Below, in pieces: positions 44,901-55,605 of a stretch of 64,000 nucleotides of DNA. The translations under genes and the position numbers were made by a program. The stretch is from positions 49,445,652-49,509,651 of the forward strand of contig JASWHV010000012.1 in assembly GCA_030760725.1 (NCBI GenBank), read 5' to 3'. The notes under the pieces were generated by a model. That model saw only the letters and a program-made list of their open reading frames with translations, was not told the DNA's origin and did not search any database. Source of the stretch: Neostapfia colusana (taxonomy: Eukaryota; Streptophyta; Magnoliopsida; Poales; Poaceae). Every line of letters begins with the position of its first letter. The stretch's first letter is position 1.

Positions 44901-45328
44901 TAGTGCTTTAACCACGAGTTCAACCTCTCCTTGTTATAGCCATGCATGATATGATTTTCCCACACTTGCTGAGTACCATTGGTACTCAACCTTGCATATT
45001 TGTTGGTTTATATTGCTGCTCAGGTCAAGATAATGAGGTGGTGTATAATGACCAAGATTTTGGACCCGAGGAAGGTTTTTAGGTTCATGAAGACCCCCGG
45101 GCAACGCCTGTGATGGAGCCCTAAAGAATAATATTCCGCTGCTAGTTTATTTACTTGTGATGAAGCATTAGTGTCTATTGAGACATTTGCGATGTAAGAC
45201 TTATTTATATTCGACACCTGGCTTGTAATAAATGATGCTTCACTATTTGTCATCACATGTATGAGAAAATGATCCTGGCATACATGTGATATTCACTTGG
45301 TTGTTCTTCGGAAAAACCGGGTGTGACA
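41979..45328 (+). repeat. 5' LTR of element B
   Basis: 3350 bp, related to the A-type LTR but diverged along its length. It starts with CCAAATTTTGATTC where the A type has CCAAAAATATTGTT. A TATAAAA box lies at 42396-42402. It shares with all copies the antisense open frame (44636-44295). Confidence 0.92.
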
Positions 45329-45332
45329 GAGG

Positions 45333-45344
45333 TGGTATCAGAGC
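45333..45344 (+). promoter_or_regulatory. Primer-binding site of element B
   Basis: TGGTATCAGAGC, 4 bp after the LTR, is complementary to initiator-methionine tRNA, as in element A. Confidence 0.9.
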
Positions 45345-45544
45345 CAAGGTTGCCCGTAGGAACGTGGACCTAGGTAGAAATGGACGTATTTAAGGGCCCT
45401 ATTTTCTTAAAAACTATTTTCCAAGGTGTGGGTGGAAAAGTGTTATTAAAGGAGTCATTTTCTTCATCTTACCCCAACTTTCATTCAAAATAGGATTTTT
45501 GTTTGAGAATTTATCTAACCTAATTTTAAATTCTTTTGTTTTAG

Positions 45545-46725
45545 ATGGTTCGCATGATTTGCACCGCTCGTAAGTCCACAGGAGGGAGAGTTCACGTAGT
45601 GGCCCTTGCCGAAAGAGAGGAGAGTCGTCCCGTGACGTACCTTTCCTACGGATTGGCAGTAGGAGACTTGTTGCGTCGTCTTCGACGTATGCTCGAAGCC
45701 GCAGGCAATACGGGCAAGCTCATCATCCACTATAACTCCACCAGGACCATCAGGGAATATCCAGATGTTTTTCCGGAGGAATTGCCAGGAATGCCTCCCG
45801 ACCGTGATGTGGAATTCGCGATTGAGCTAGTACCGGGAACAACCCCGATATACAAGAGACCTTATCGAATGGACTCCAAGCAGCTAGAAGAGCTCAAGGA
45901 TCATTTGAGAGAATTGACGAAGAAGGGGTATATTCGCCCTAGTTCCTCACCATGGGAGCTCCGGTGATATTTGTGCCTAAGAAAGACGGAACCCAAAGGT
46001 TATGCGTGGATTACCGTGCCTTGAATGAGGTAACCATCAAGAACAAGTACCCATTGCCTCGCATTGAAGACTTGTTTGATCAGTTGAGGGGAGCTTGTGT
46101 GTTCTCAAAAATTGATCTCAGGTCGGGGTACCACCAACTCAAGATAAGGCAATCTGATATTCCCAAGACAGCTTTCGTATCTCGGTACGGACTGTATGAA
46201 TACACTGTCATGCCTTTTGGGCTAACCAATGCCCCGACATATTTCATGTACCTCATGAACAAGGTATTCATGGAATATCTGGACAAATTTGTGGTGGTTT
46301 TCATAGATGATATTCTCGTCTTCTCCAAAGATGAAGAAGAACATGAGAAACATCTAAGGTTGGTGTTACAGAGGCTGAGAGAACACCAACTATATGCCAA
46401 GTTGAGCAAGTGTGAGTTTTGGCTGAAGAGAGTTCCCTTTTTAGGACATATAATCTCGGAGGGAGGAATCTCCGTAGATCCCACCAAAATCGAGGATATC
46501 CAGAAGTGGAAGACCCCTGACAATGTCGGGGAAGTTCGAAGCTTTTTGGGATTGGCTGGATACTATCGACGGTTTATTGAGGGATTCTCCAAGATCTCGA
46601 GACCTCTCACCAAACTGTTGGAAAAGGGAATCACATTCACCTGGACGCCACAGTGCGAGACGAGCTTTCAGGAACTAAAGAAGAGATTGACAACAGCCCC
46701 AGTGTTGGTTATGCCAGATATGTAG
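45545..46725 (+). pseudogene. Element B H3-like ORF start fused to reverse transcriptase
   Basis: The frame starts like the upstream ORF of element A (MVRMICTARKSTGGRVHVVA), including TARKSTGG. At about 45748-45752 it jumps in frame to REYPDVFPEELPGMPPDR, the start of RT. The missing part corresponds to about 2470 bp in A (36584-39053): the rest of the upstream ORF, gag and protease. The deletion ends share ATC. A 1-bp deletion near 45953 (CCATGGGAG for CCATGGGGAG) then shifts the frame. RT continues from 45952 with an intact catalytic FIDDIL (46313-46324) and ends at a TAG (46723-46725). The copy cannot encode particles on its own. Confidence 0.88.
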
Positions 46726-46737
46726 AAGAATTTCACA

Positions 46738-48627
46738 GTGTACTGCGATGCCTCTGGAAATGGGTTGGGATGTGTTCTCATGCAAGAAGGACATGTCGTG
46801 GCATATGCATCCCGGCAGCTTCGGAAGCACGAGAAGAACTATCCTACACATGACCTTGAACTAGCCGCAGTGGTACACGCGTTGAAAATCTGGCGGCACT
46901 ATTTGATGGGGAAGAGGACAGAGATATATACGGATCATAAGAGTTTGAAGTACATATTCACACAGCCAGATCTCAACCTCAGACAAAGGAGATGGTTAGA
47001 GCTAATCAATGACTTTGATGTGGGCATCAACTATCATCCCGGGAAAGCAAACGTCGTGGCCGATGCTTTGAGTCGGAAAGTGCAGGTCAATAAGTTGAGT
47101 TTGAAGGACATGCCTGCAGAATTGAAGGACGAGGTTATAAGACTCAATCTATGTCTAGTAAATAGTGGTGAAGCCATCGCCATGGAAGTGGACTCCACAC
47201 TCGAGCAAGACATACGCGAGGGCCAAAAGAATGATGAGAAGATACAAGAGATCAGACAGCTCATTAAGGAAAATAAAGCTCCTGGTTTTAGAGAGGATGA
47301 ACAGGGAACGGTGTGGCACGGGAAAAGGATCTGTGTGCCAGAAGTAAAGGAGATCCGTGAATTAATTTTGAAGGAGGCTCACGATTCCGACTATTCCATT
47401 CATCCTGGGAGTACGAAGATGTACCAGGACCTCAAGAGCAGGTATTGGTGGTATGGCATGAAGCGAGATGTCACGGAACATGTTGCCCTATGCGACACAT
47501 GTCAGTTGGTGAAAGCTGAACATCAACGACCCGCGGGATTATTGCAACCACTCAAAGTGCCTGAATGGAAGTGGGAAGAAATCAGCATGGATTTTGTCGT
47601 GGGATTGCCTAGGACCCAATCCGGGTATGATTCAATATGGGTCATTATTGATAGGCTAACCAAGGTAGCTCATTTCATCCCTGTGAAAGAAAGCTACAGC
47701 GGATCCAAATTGGCAGAATTGTACATGTCAAGGATTGTGTGTTACCATGGAGTGCCAAAGAAGATAGTGTCGGACCGAGGGACACAGTTCACCTCGAGGT
47801 TTTGGCAAAAGTTGCATGAAACCATGGGAACCCATCTGAACTTCAGTTCTGCCTATCATCCCCAAACTGACGGGCAGACGGAGAGAACCAATCAGATCCT
47901 TGAAGATATGTTAAGGGCATGTGCACTCAAAAACAATAGGAGTTGGGATAAGAACCTACCGTATGCGGAGTTTTCCTATAACAACAGTTATCAAGCTAGT
48001 ATGAAGATGTCACCGTTTGAAGCTTTGTATGGAAGGAAGTGCAGAACTCCTCTATTTTGGAACCAAACAGGAGAAAGTAAAGTGTTTGGTCCAGAAGTGC
48101 TACAAGAAGCCGAGGCGAAGGTGAGGGAGATTCGCAACAACTTGAGGATAGCACAAACACGCCAGAAGAGTTATGTTGATGTACGAAGAAGAGAACTCGT
48201 TTTCAACGTGGGAGACTATGTTTATCTCAAGGTGTCCCCTATCAGAGGACTTCGTCGGTTCAAGGTGAAAGGGAAGTTGTCACCTCGATACATCGGACCC
48301 TTTCAAGTTTTGGAAAGAAAGGGCGAAGTGGCGTACCAACTAGAGTTACCGGTTCATCTATCGGACGTGCACGATGTATTCCATGTGTCACAACTCAAGA
48401 AATGCCTGAGGACGCCTGAGGAGGTGTTACCCATGAATGAAGTGGATGTAGCTGAAGATTTGTCTTATGCCGAACAACCATACAAGATTTTGGAGACAAT
48501 GGAACGCCTCACCAGAAATAAAAGAATCCGGATGTGCAAGGTGCAGTGGAAGCATCACTCAGAAGAGGAAGCTACCTGGGAACGGGAAGATGAGCTCAAG
48601 GCACAATTTCCGGAATTGTTTTCTTAG
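46738..48627 (+). CDS. Element B RNase H, integrase and chromodomain segment
   Basis: This 629-codon uninterrupted frame is the second part of the pol polyprotein and is in frame with the RT part but for the TAG at 46723. RNase H is residues 1-115 or so (CDASGNGLGCVL, TDHKSLKYIF). The integrase zinc finger (HVALCDTCQ) is followed by the core with SMDFVVGLP, VSDRGTQFTSRF and QTDGQTERTNQ holding D, D and E. The C-terminal domain (GDYVYLKVSPIRG, SPRYIGPFQVLER) leads to a chromodomain-like end (MCKVQWKHHSEEEATWERED). Chromodomains of this class guide integration to marked heterochromatin. It would normally be made by proteolysis of Gag-Pol, so the frame's own Met is not a real start. Confidence 0.85.
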   Translation: MYCDASGNGLGCVLMQEGHVVAYASRQLRKHEKNYPTHDLELAAVVHALKIWRHYLMGKRTEIYTDHKSLKYIFTQPDLNLRQRRWLELINDFDVGINYHPGKANVVADALSRKVQVNKLSLKDMPAELKDEVIRLNLCLVNSGEAIAMEVDSTLEQDIREGQKNDEKIQEIRQLIKENKAPGFREDEQGTVWHGKRICVPEVKEIRELILKEAHDSDYSIHPGSTKMYQDLKSRYWWYGMKRDVTEHVALCDTCQLVKAEHQRPAGLLQPLKVPEWKWEEISMDFVVGLPRTQSGYDSIWVIIDRLTKVAHFIPVKESYSGSKLAELYMSRIVCYHGVPKKIVSDRGTQFTSRFWQKLHETMGTHLNFSSAYHPQTDGQTERTNQILEDMLRACALKNNRSWDKNLPYAEFSYNNSYQASMKMSPFEALYGRKCRTPLFWNQTGESKVFGPEVLQEAEAKVREIRNNLRIAQTRQKSYVDVRRRELVFNVGDYVYLKVSPIRGLRRFKVKGKLSPRYIGPFQVLERKGEVAYQLELPVHLSDVHDVFHVSQLKKCLRTPEEVLPMNEVDVAEDLSYAEQPYKILETMERLTRNKRIRMCKVQWKHHSEEEATWEREDELKAQFPELFS

Positions 48628-48650
48628 AAATACCAATCTCGAGGACGAGA

Positions 48651-48672
48651 TTTCTTTTAAGGGGGGTAGAGC
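48651..48672 (+). promoter_or_regulatory. Polypurine tract of element B
   Basis: TTTTAAGGGGGGTAGAGC directly precedes the 3' LTR and is the plus-strand primer site for cDNA synthesis. The same tract occurs in element A's 3' segment and its duplicate (ending 52107 and 55605). Confidence 0.85.
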
Positions 48673-51600
48673 TGTAACACCCCAAATTTTGATTCAAAAT
48701 CCAAAACCATGTTCAGAGGGGAATTTAAAAATTTTTGGACGTGTTGCATGTTTTGCAAAAATTTAAATTTAAACTGGAATTCAAATTATACTCAAAACAG
48801 AAAAGAAATGGAAAAAGAAAAAGAAAAACGGGAAAAAAAACCGGCCAGTGGGCCGAAACCCGCCAGCCGGCCCAGCTACTCCCGCGCCAGCCCGCCCCCG
48901 CGCGCGCCGCGCTGCCTCTCACCGACGGGTGGGACCCACCTGTCATCCCTAACCCCGAGCCCCCGCGACCCCGGACTTTTCTCCCGAGCGCGCGAAATCG
49001 CAACCGACCGGGAAAGCCCGTCCCGCAGCCGAATTCTGGTCCCAGAGGACTCCAACTCGATCACAACAGACCCACCGCCCTCCCCCGGCTATAAAAACCC
49101 CCGATCCGATCAGTTTTTCCCACGCGATCGCCGATTTTCACTCCGGTGAGCACCGAGACTTCGCCGGTGAATTCTGGCCGATCTAAGCTCGGAAACTCTG
49201 ATCTAACTCGCTGGTCTTGATCCACCGCCTCCGGGGAACTTTGCAGGTGCAGAAAACTCGGAGAGTTACGGTGTAAACGCAGCGCCGACGAGCTTCGCCG
49301 TGGTTTTGCCTCGGACCTCGCCGCCGAGCACTTTCCAGGACCCCCGAGCTCGAGAAAACCCCCGAGGTGAGATCCCTGACCTCCCCTCTACCGATCTAGG
49401 CCATAAGATCACAGTTCTAGGCAGAATTCTCGCGGATCCGAAACTTTCCGGCGAGATCGCCGCTTCCCGCCGCCGTGCGCCGCCGGCAGCGCCGCCCGCG
49501 CTCAATCGGAGCGACGTGGCCGCTTGTGCGCCGTTTATTTTAAATCGCACGGTAGACTTTAAAACCCCGCGTACCGGTTCGATCTTATAATCTCAGCCGT
49601 CGGTTTAAAACCGGACGGACCACGTCAGCCCCGCGTTATAAAGACTGGAATTCTTACGTGCTACCCCCTGGGGTTCTCTGGAATTGAGAGCTAGCCCCGG
49701 AAACTTCAGATCTAGCCCCTGGAACTTCAGAAAATCATGTAAATTCATTTAAAAAACAGTTTTAGCCCCTGGACTTAATAGAAATTAGGAAAAACACCTC
49801 TGATAAGTGTAGCTAGACCCCTGGAAATTATGAAAATAATATTATAGACCCTGTAATGGGATGAATTCATTATTTTAGCCCTGTTTAGTATTTAATTTGG
49901 GAAATTGAATATGTAACTAGGGTTTAAAAATTAAAAAGGGGGGACAAACATAATTGTCAAAATTAATTAAAAACTTTCTCAGTACTTAGAAAACTTTGGA
50001 GTGAGATAAAAATATATTTTTGGGCTGAAATAAATCTGTTTCATCTATTATTCACATTTATTAGTATAGGGACACATTTTTAAGTAAAGAATAGCTATAG
50101 AAAAATAGGGAAAATAATTATGAAATAGTATACATCAGAAGCCAAGGTCAAAATATGTTATTAAATTATTTAGGACCAGAACCTAATCTGTTTAGGTGAT
50201 GTGTATTACTAATTTAATAATAAAATACACAATTATGCATAGGAATATAAATCTGAAAATATAGCAATTAGTAAATGATAACTGGAGTTTCTAAAATACA
50301 AAGAATTCAGTTTAGGGTTGATAGAAATTGTGAAGGCACATTGTATGCAAGTATAAATGTGGACACAAAAGTAGGAATCATATATATACATGGTTAAAAG
50401 TGCATACAAGCCACAAATCAACACACATGGAGTAACCACAACCCATATAATGGTGAAAGAATTTCATAAATATGAATGTGTGGTTTGTATGAAGTAGAAG
50501 TGTGAACTATGTCTTATGATTGTTGTTTTTCTTTTGCTATGTGTGATGGTATGAAGTAGAACCTGTTCAAGAGCAAGTTAACCCTTTCCAAGATCAGGAC
50601 TACCCATTTCAAGAGCAGCAAGAAGGAGGCAAGTGTCCTTGACCACTTTGATCCTATGCTAGGATGTGTAGATAGAATTATTTGCATTGTCAAATGAAAT
50701 ATGAAACCCATGCTAGGAAAGTTTCCCTAGAATTGCATTACCTTGTTTCCTTGTAGCTTGGGTTGGGATTTATTTTGTCATGTCATTTATTTACATGCAT
50801 ATGCTTAGCCATGCTTAGAATGGGATATTTGGGATATGAAAGCATCAGTTTATTATACCATACTCTTGAATGAGCTATTGTGAGTTATGTAGAGGTAGGG
50901 ATCGAGGCAAGTTGGATGTTTTGGTTGTGTGCTGGGTGCACGAGACTTGGGTTTGTGTTTAGTACTTGCCTGGATCCTAAGGACCGGTTCATGGAGCATG
51001 TAACCCGGCTTTACAGTGCCAACCACATGCTGAGATGGGGCAGCTTGGCCAATTAATTAGGTGTATCCCCGGCGTAGTATGGGTGTGTTGGATGGTGCGG
51101 GGAGTAGGTGTCAGCTGGACTACCATATGAACCGCAAGGCTCAAGAGGGGGCCACTGCAGCGGGGTTGGAGCCTCTTGTATGCTGTTAGGGGTGAAACCT
51201 CAGTGGGCCCACGCTCGTCGGGAATCCCTTTGTAAAGGCTTCGTAGTGATCTCTTGGCCGCACACCTGGGAAGTGTGAATGTGGATCGTAGCCACTGGCA
51301 TAATGGAGGTTCTTTTAGTCCACCCGGCAACGGGGGATGAAATCACTACTTGTGGGTACAGTGGTACAAACTCTGCAGAGTCAAAACTGTCTTGACAGCC
51401 GTGCTCACGGTTAAGAGCGGCCTGGACTTATTCATGATTAGAGGATTGATGGTTTTGGAAGTTAAGCGGGGAGCTTAACATTGGAAATGATGTTATGGTT
51501 ATTGGATTATGATAATGTGTTGGGAGATTGGGACCATTTTACCTGTGTAGTAATGTAGGTGCTTAATAAGCTAAGGTGATAGGTATTAATTGCGTAGTGC

Positions 51601-52020
51601 TTTAACCACGAGTTCAACCTCTCCTTGTTATAGCCATGCATGATATGATTTTCCCACACTTGCTGAGTACCATTGGTACTCAACCTTGCATATTTGTTGG
51701 TTTATATTGCTGCTCAGGTCAAGATAATGAGGTGGTGTATAATGACCAAGATTTTGGACCCGAGGAAGGTTTTTAGGTTCATGAAGACCCCCGGGCAACG
51801 CCTGTGATGGAGCTAAAGAATAATATTCCGCTGCTAGTTTATTTACTTGTGATGAAGCATTAGTGTCTATTGAGACATTTGCGATGTAAGACTTATTTAT
51901 ATTCGACACCTGGCTTGTAATAAATGATGCTTCACTATTTGTCATCACATGTATGAGAAAATGATCCTGGCATACATGTGATATTCACTTGGTTGTTCTT
52001 CGGAAAAACCGGGTGTGACA
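48673..52020 (+). repeat. 3' LTR of element B
   Basis: 3348 bp, nearly identical to the 5' LTR of B. Copy-specific differences (CATTTTACCTG near 51535 where the 5' LTR has CATTTCACCTG; CGGCAACGGGG near 51326) are shared with the right part of the chimeric LTR and identify this copy as its donor. Confidence 0.92.
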
Positions 52021-52107
52021 GAAGATGAGCTCAAGGCACAATTTCCGGAATTGTTTTCTTAGAAACACCAATCTCGAGGACGAGATTTCTTTTAAGGGGG
52101 GTAGAGC
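52021..52107 (+). other. Element A pol terminus and purine tract, first copy
   Basis: Starts with the B target copy GAAGA and continues the element A pol frame (DELKAQFPELFS, stop TAG 52060-52062). The purine tract and the LTR start at 52108 follow. The 87-bp segment is repeated without a difference at 55519-55605. Confidence 0.9.
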
Positions 52108-55100
52108 TGTAACACCCCAAAAATATTGTTAAGACCCTAAATCATGTTAAGAGGGGAATTTAAAAATTTTTGGACGTGTTGCATGTTTTACGAAAATTCA
52201 AATTCAAACTGGAATTCAAATTAAACTCAAATCAAAAAAGAAATAGAAAAAGAAAAAGAGAAAACAGAAAAAAACCGGCCAGTGGGCCGAAACTCACCAG
52301 CCGGCCCAGCCAGCGCCCGCGCCAGCCTGCAGCCGCGCGCGCTGCTGCCTCACACTGACAGGCGGGACCCACCCGATCTTCGTCTACCTCGCGACAGCGC
52401 CCGGACTCCCTCGCACCCGAATCAAAACCGATCGGGATTTCGGCGTATCCTTGCTGAATTCTGTTCGTAGGCGACGCGGACATGATCTAAACCACCCCGC
52501 CGCCCTCCCCCGTCTATAAAAATCCTGGCCTCGTTCTGTTTTTCCCACGCGATCGGCTGTTTTTACTCCGGTGAGAACCGAGACTTCTCCGGCGAATTCT
52601 GGCCGATCTAAGCTCGGAATTTCCGATCTAACTCGCTGGTCTTGATCCACCGCCTCCGGGGAACCTTGCAGGTGCAGAAAACTCGGTGATTTGCGGTGTA
52701 AACGCAGCGCCGACGAGCTTCGCCGTGGTTTTGCCTCGGACCTCGTCGCCGATCACCTTCCAGGACCTCCGAGCTCAAGAAAACCCCCGAGGTGAGATCC
52801 CCGACCTCCCCTCTACCGATCTATGCCATAAAATCACAGTTCTAGGAAGAATTCCCGAAGATCCGAAAGTTTCCGGCGAGATCGCCGCTTCCCGCCGCCG
52901 GCAGCGCCGCCCGCGCTCGATCAGAGCGACGTGGCCGCTTGTGCGCCGTTTATTTTAAATCGCACGGTAGGGTTTAAATCCCCGCGTACCGGTTCGATGT
53001 TATAATCTCGGCCGTCGGTTTAAAATCGGACGGTCCACGTCAGCCCCGCGTTATAAAGACTGGAAATCTTACGTGCTACCCCCTGGGGTTCTCGGGAAAT
53101 AAGAGCTAGCCCCGGAAACTTCTGATCTAGCCCCTGGAACTCTAGAAAATCATGTAAATTCATTTAAAAATCAGTTTTAGCCCCTGGACTTAATGAAAAT
53201 TAGGAAAAACACCTCTGATAAGTGTAGCTAGACCCCTGGAAATTCTGAAAATAATATTATAGACCCTGTAATGGGGTGAATTTACTTTTTAGCCCTGTTT
53301 AGTATTTAATTTAGGAAATTGAATATGTTGCTAGTGTTTAAAAATTTAAAAGTGGGACAAACATATTGTCAAAATTTAATTAAAGACTTTCTCAGTATTT
53401 AGGAAACTTTGGAGTGAGATAAAAACATATTTTGGGCTGAATTGAATCTGTCTAATTTATTATTCACATTTAGGGACACATTTTTAAGCAATGAATAGTT
53501 TTAGAAAATGGGGAAAATAATTGTGAAATAGTTTACATCAGAGGCAAAGGTCAAAATATGTTATTAAATTATTTAGGACCAGAACCTATTCTGTTTAGAT
53601 GATGTGTATTACTAATTTCATAATAAAGTACACATTTATGCATAGGAAAATAAATCTTAAAATATAGCAACTAGTAAATGATAAATGGAGTTTCTAAAAT
53701 CCAAAGAATTCAGTTTAGGGTTGGTAGAAATTATGAAGACACATATGGAGAAGGAAAATACCTTTCATGCATACTTGGTAGCTAAAAGGTGTAGTAATTG
53801 AATATAAGGAATTTATTTAAATTGGAAACTCATATATATAGTATGTAAGTATAAATGTGAACACAAAAAAGGAATCACATACACATGATTAAAAGTGCAT
53901 GCAAGCCACAAATCAACACACATAGAGTAACCACAACACATATAATTGTGAATGACTTTCATAAATGTGAATGTGTGGTTTGTATGAAGTGGAAGTGTGA
54001 ACTATGTCTTATGGATTGTTGTTTTTCTTTTGCTATGTGTGATGGTATGATGTAGAACCTGCTCAAGAGCAAGTTATTCCCTTCCAAGATCAGGACTACC
54101 CATTTCAAGAGCAGCAAGAAGGAGGCAAGTGTCCTTGACCACTTTGATCCTATGCTAGGATGTGTAGATAGAATTATTTGCATTGTCAAATGAAATATGA
54201 AACCCATGCTAGAAAAGTTTCCCTAGAATTGCATTACCTTGTTTCCTTGTAGCTTGGGTTGGGATTTATTTTGTCATGTCATTTATTTACATGCATATGC
54301 TTAGCCATGCTTAGAATGGGATATTTGGGATATGAAAGCATCAGTTTATTATACCATACTCTTGAATGAGCTATTGTGAGTTATGTAGAGGTAGGGATCG
54401 AGGCAAGTTGGATGTTTTGGTTGTGTGCTGGGTGCACGAGACTTGGGTTTGTGTTTAGTACTTGCCTGGATCCTAAGGACCGGTTCATGGAGCATGTAAC
54501 CCGGCTTTACAGTGCCAACCACATGCTGAGATGGGGCAGCTTGGCCAATTAATTAGGTGTATCCCCGGCGTAGTATGGGTGTGTTGGATGGTGCGGGGAG
54601 TAGGTGTCAGCTGGACTACCATATGAACCGCAAGGCTCAAGAGGGGGCCACTGCAGCGGGGTTGGAGCCTCTTGTATGCTGTTAGGGGTGAAACCTCAGT
54701 GGGCCCACGCTCGTCGGGAATCCCTTTGTAAAGGCTTCGTAGTGATCTCTTGGCCGCACACCTGGGAAGTGTGAATGTGGATCGTAGCCACTGGCATAAT
54801 GGAGGTTCTTTTAGTCCACCCGGCAACGGGGGATGAAATCACTACTTGTGGGTACAGTGGTACAAACTCTGCAGAGTCAAAACTGTCTTGACAGCCATGC
54901 TCACGGTTAAGAGCGGCCTGGACTTATTCATGATTAGAGGATTGATGGTTTTGGAAGTTAAGCGGGGAGCTTAACATTGGAAATGATGTTATGGTTATTG
55001 GATTATGATAATGTGTTGGGAGATTGGGACCATTTTACCTGTGTAGTAATGTAGGTGCTTAATAAGCTAAGGTGATAGGTATTAATTGCGTAGTGCTTTA

Positions 55101-55518
55101 ACCACGAGTTCAACCTCTCCTTGTTATAGCCATGCATGATATGATTTTCCCACACTTGCTGAGTACCATTGGTACTCAACCTTGCATATTTGTTGGTTTA
55201 TATTGCTGCTCAGGTCAAGATAATGAGGTGGTGTATAATGACCAAGATTTTGGACCCGAGGAAGGTTTTTAGGTTCATGAAGACCCCCGGGCAACGCCTG
55301 TGATGGAGCCCTAAAGAATAATATTCCGCTGCTAGTTTATTTACTTGTGATGAAGCATTAGTGTCTATTGAGACATTTGCGATGTAAGACTTATTTATAT
55401 TCGACACCTGGCTTGTAATAAATGATGCTTCACTATTTGTCATCACATGTATGAGAAAATGATCCTGGCATACATGTGATATTCACTTGGTTGTTCTTCG
55501 GAAAAACCGGGTGTGACA
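52108..55518 (+). repeat. Chimeric LTR, A-type left part and B-type right part
   Basis: From 52108 to about 54081 this 3411-bp LTR matches the 3' LTR of A, including the 11-bp deletion near 52899. From 54117 to the end it matches the 3' LTR of B. The switch lies between the A-specific ATTCCCTTCC (54076-54085) and the B-specific base at 54117. It is followed by GAAGATGAGC, exactly as the 3' LTR of B is. Confidence 0.9.
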
Positions 55519-55605
55519 GAAGATGAGCTCAAGGCACAATTTCCGGAATTGTTTTCTTAGAAACACCAATCTCGAGGACGAGATTTCTTTTAAGGGGGGT
55601 AGAGC
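55519..55605 (+). other. Element A pol terminus and purine tract, duplicate
   Basis: Identical by eye to 52021-52107. It marks the second copy of the unit made by the LTR recombination (unit length 3498 bp). Confidence 0.9.

Larger units (their letters stand above)
41979..52020 (+). mobile_element. Gypsy element B (Tekay-like), nested in element A
   Basis: Both ends match the family (TGTAACACCCC, GGGTGTGACA) and are flanked by GAAGA (41974-41978 and 52021-52025). The element A pol frame is continuous across the insertion. LTRs are 3350 and 3348 bp and differ at about a dozen sites by eye, far fewer than those of A, so B is younger, as nesting requires. The internal region is only 3344 bp because about 2.5 kb is deleted. 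The insertion must have been driven by another copy. Confidence 0.93.
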
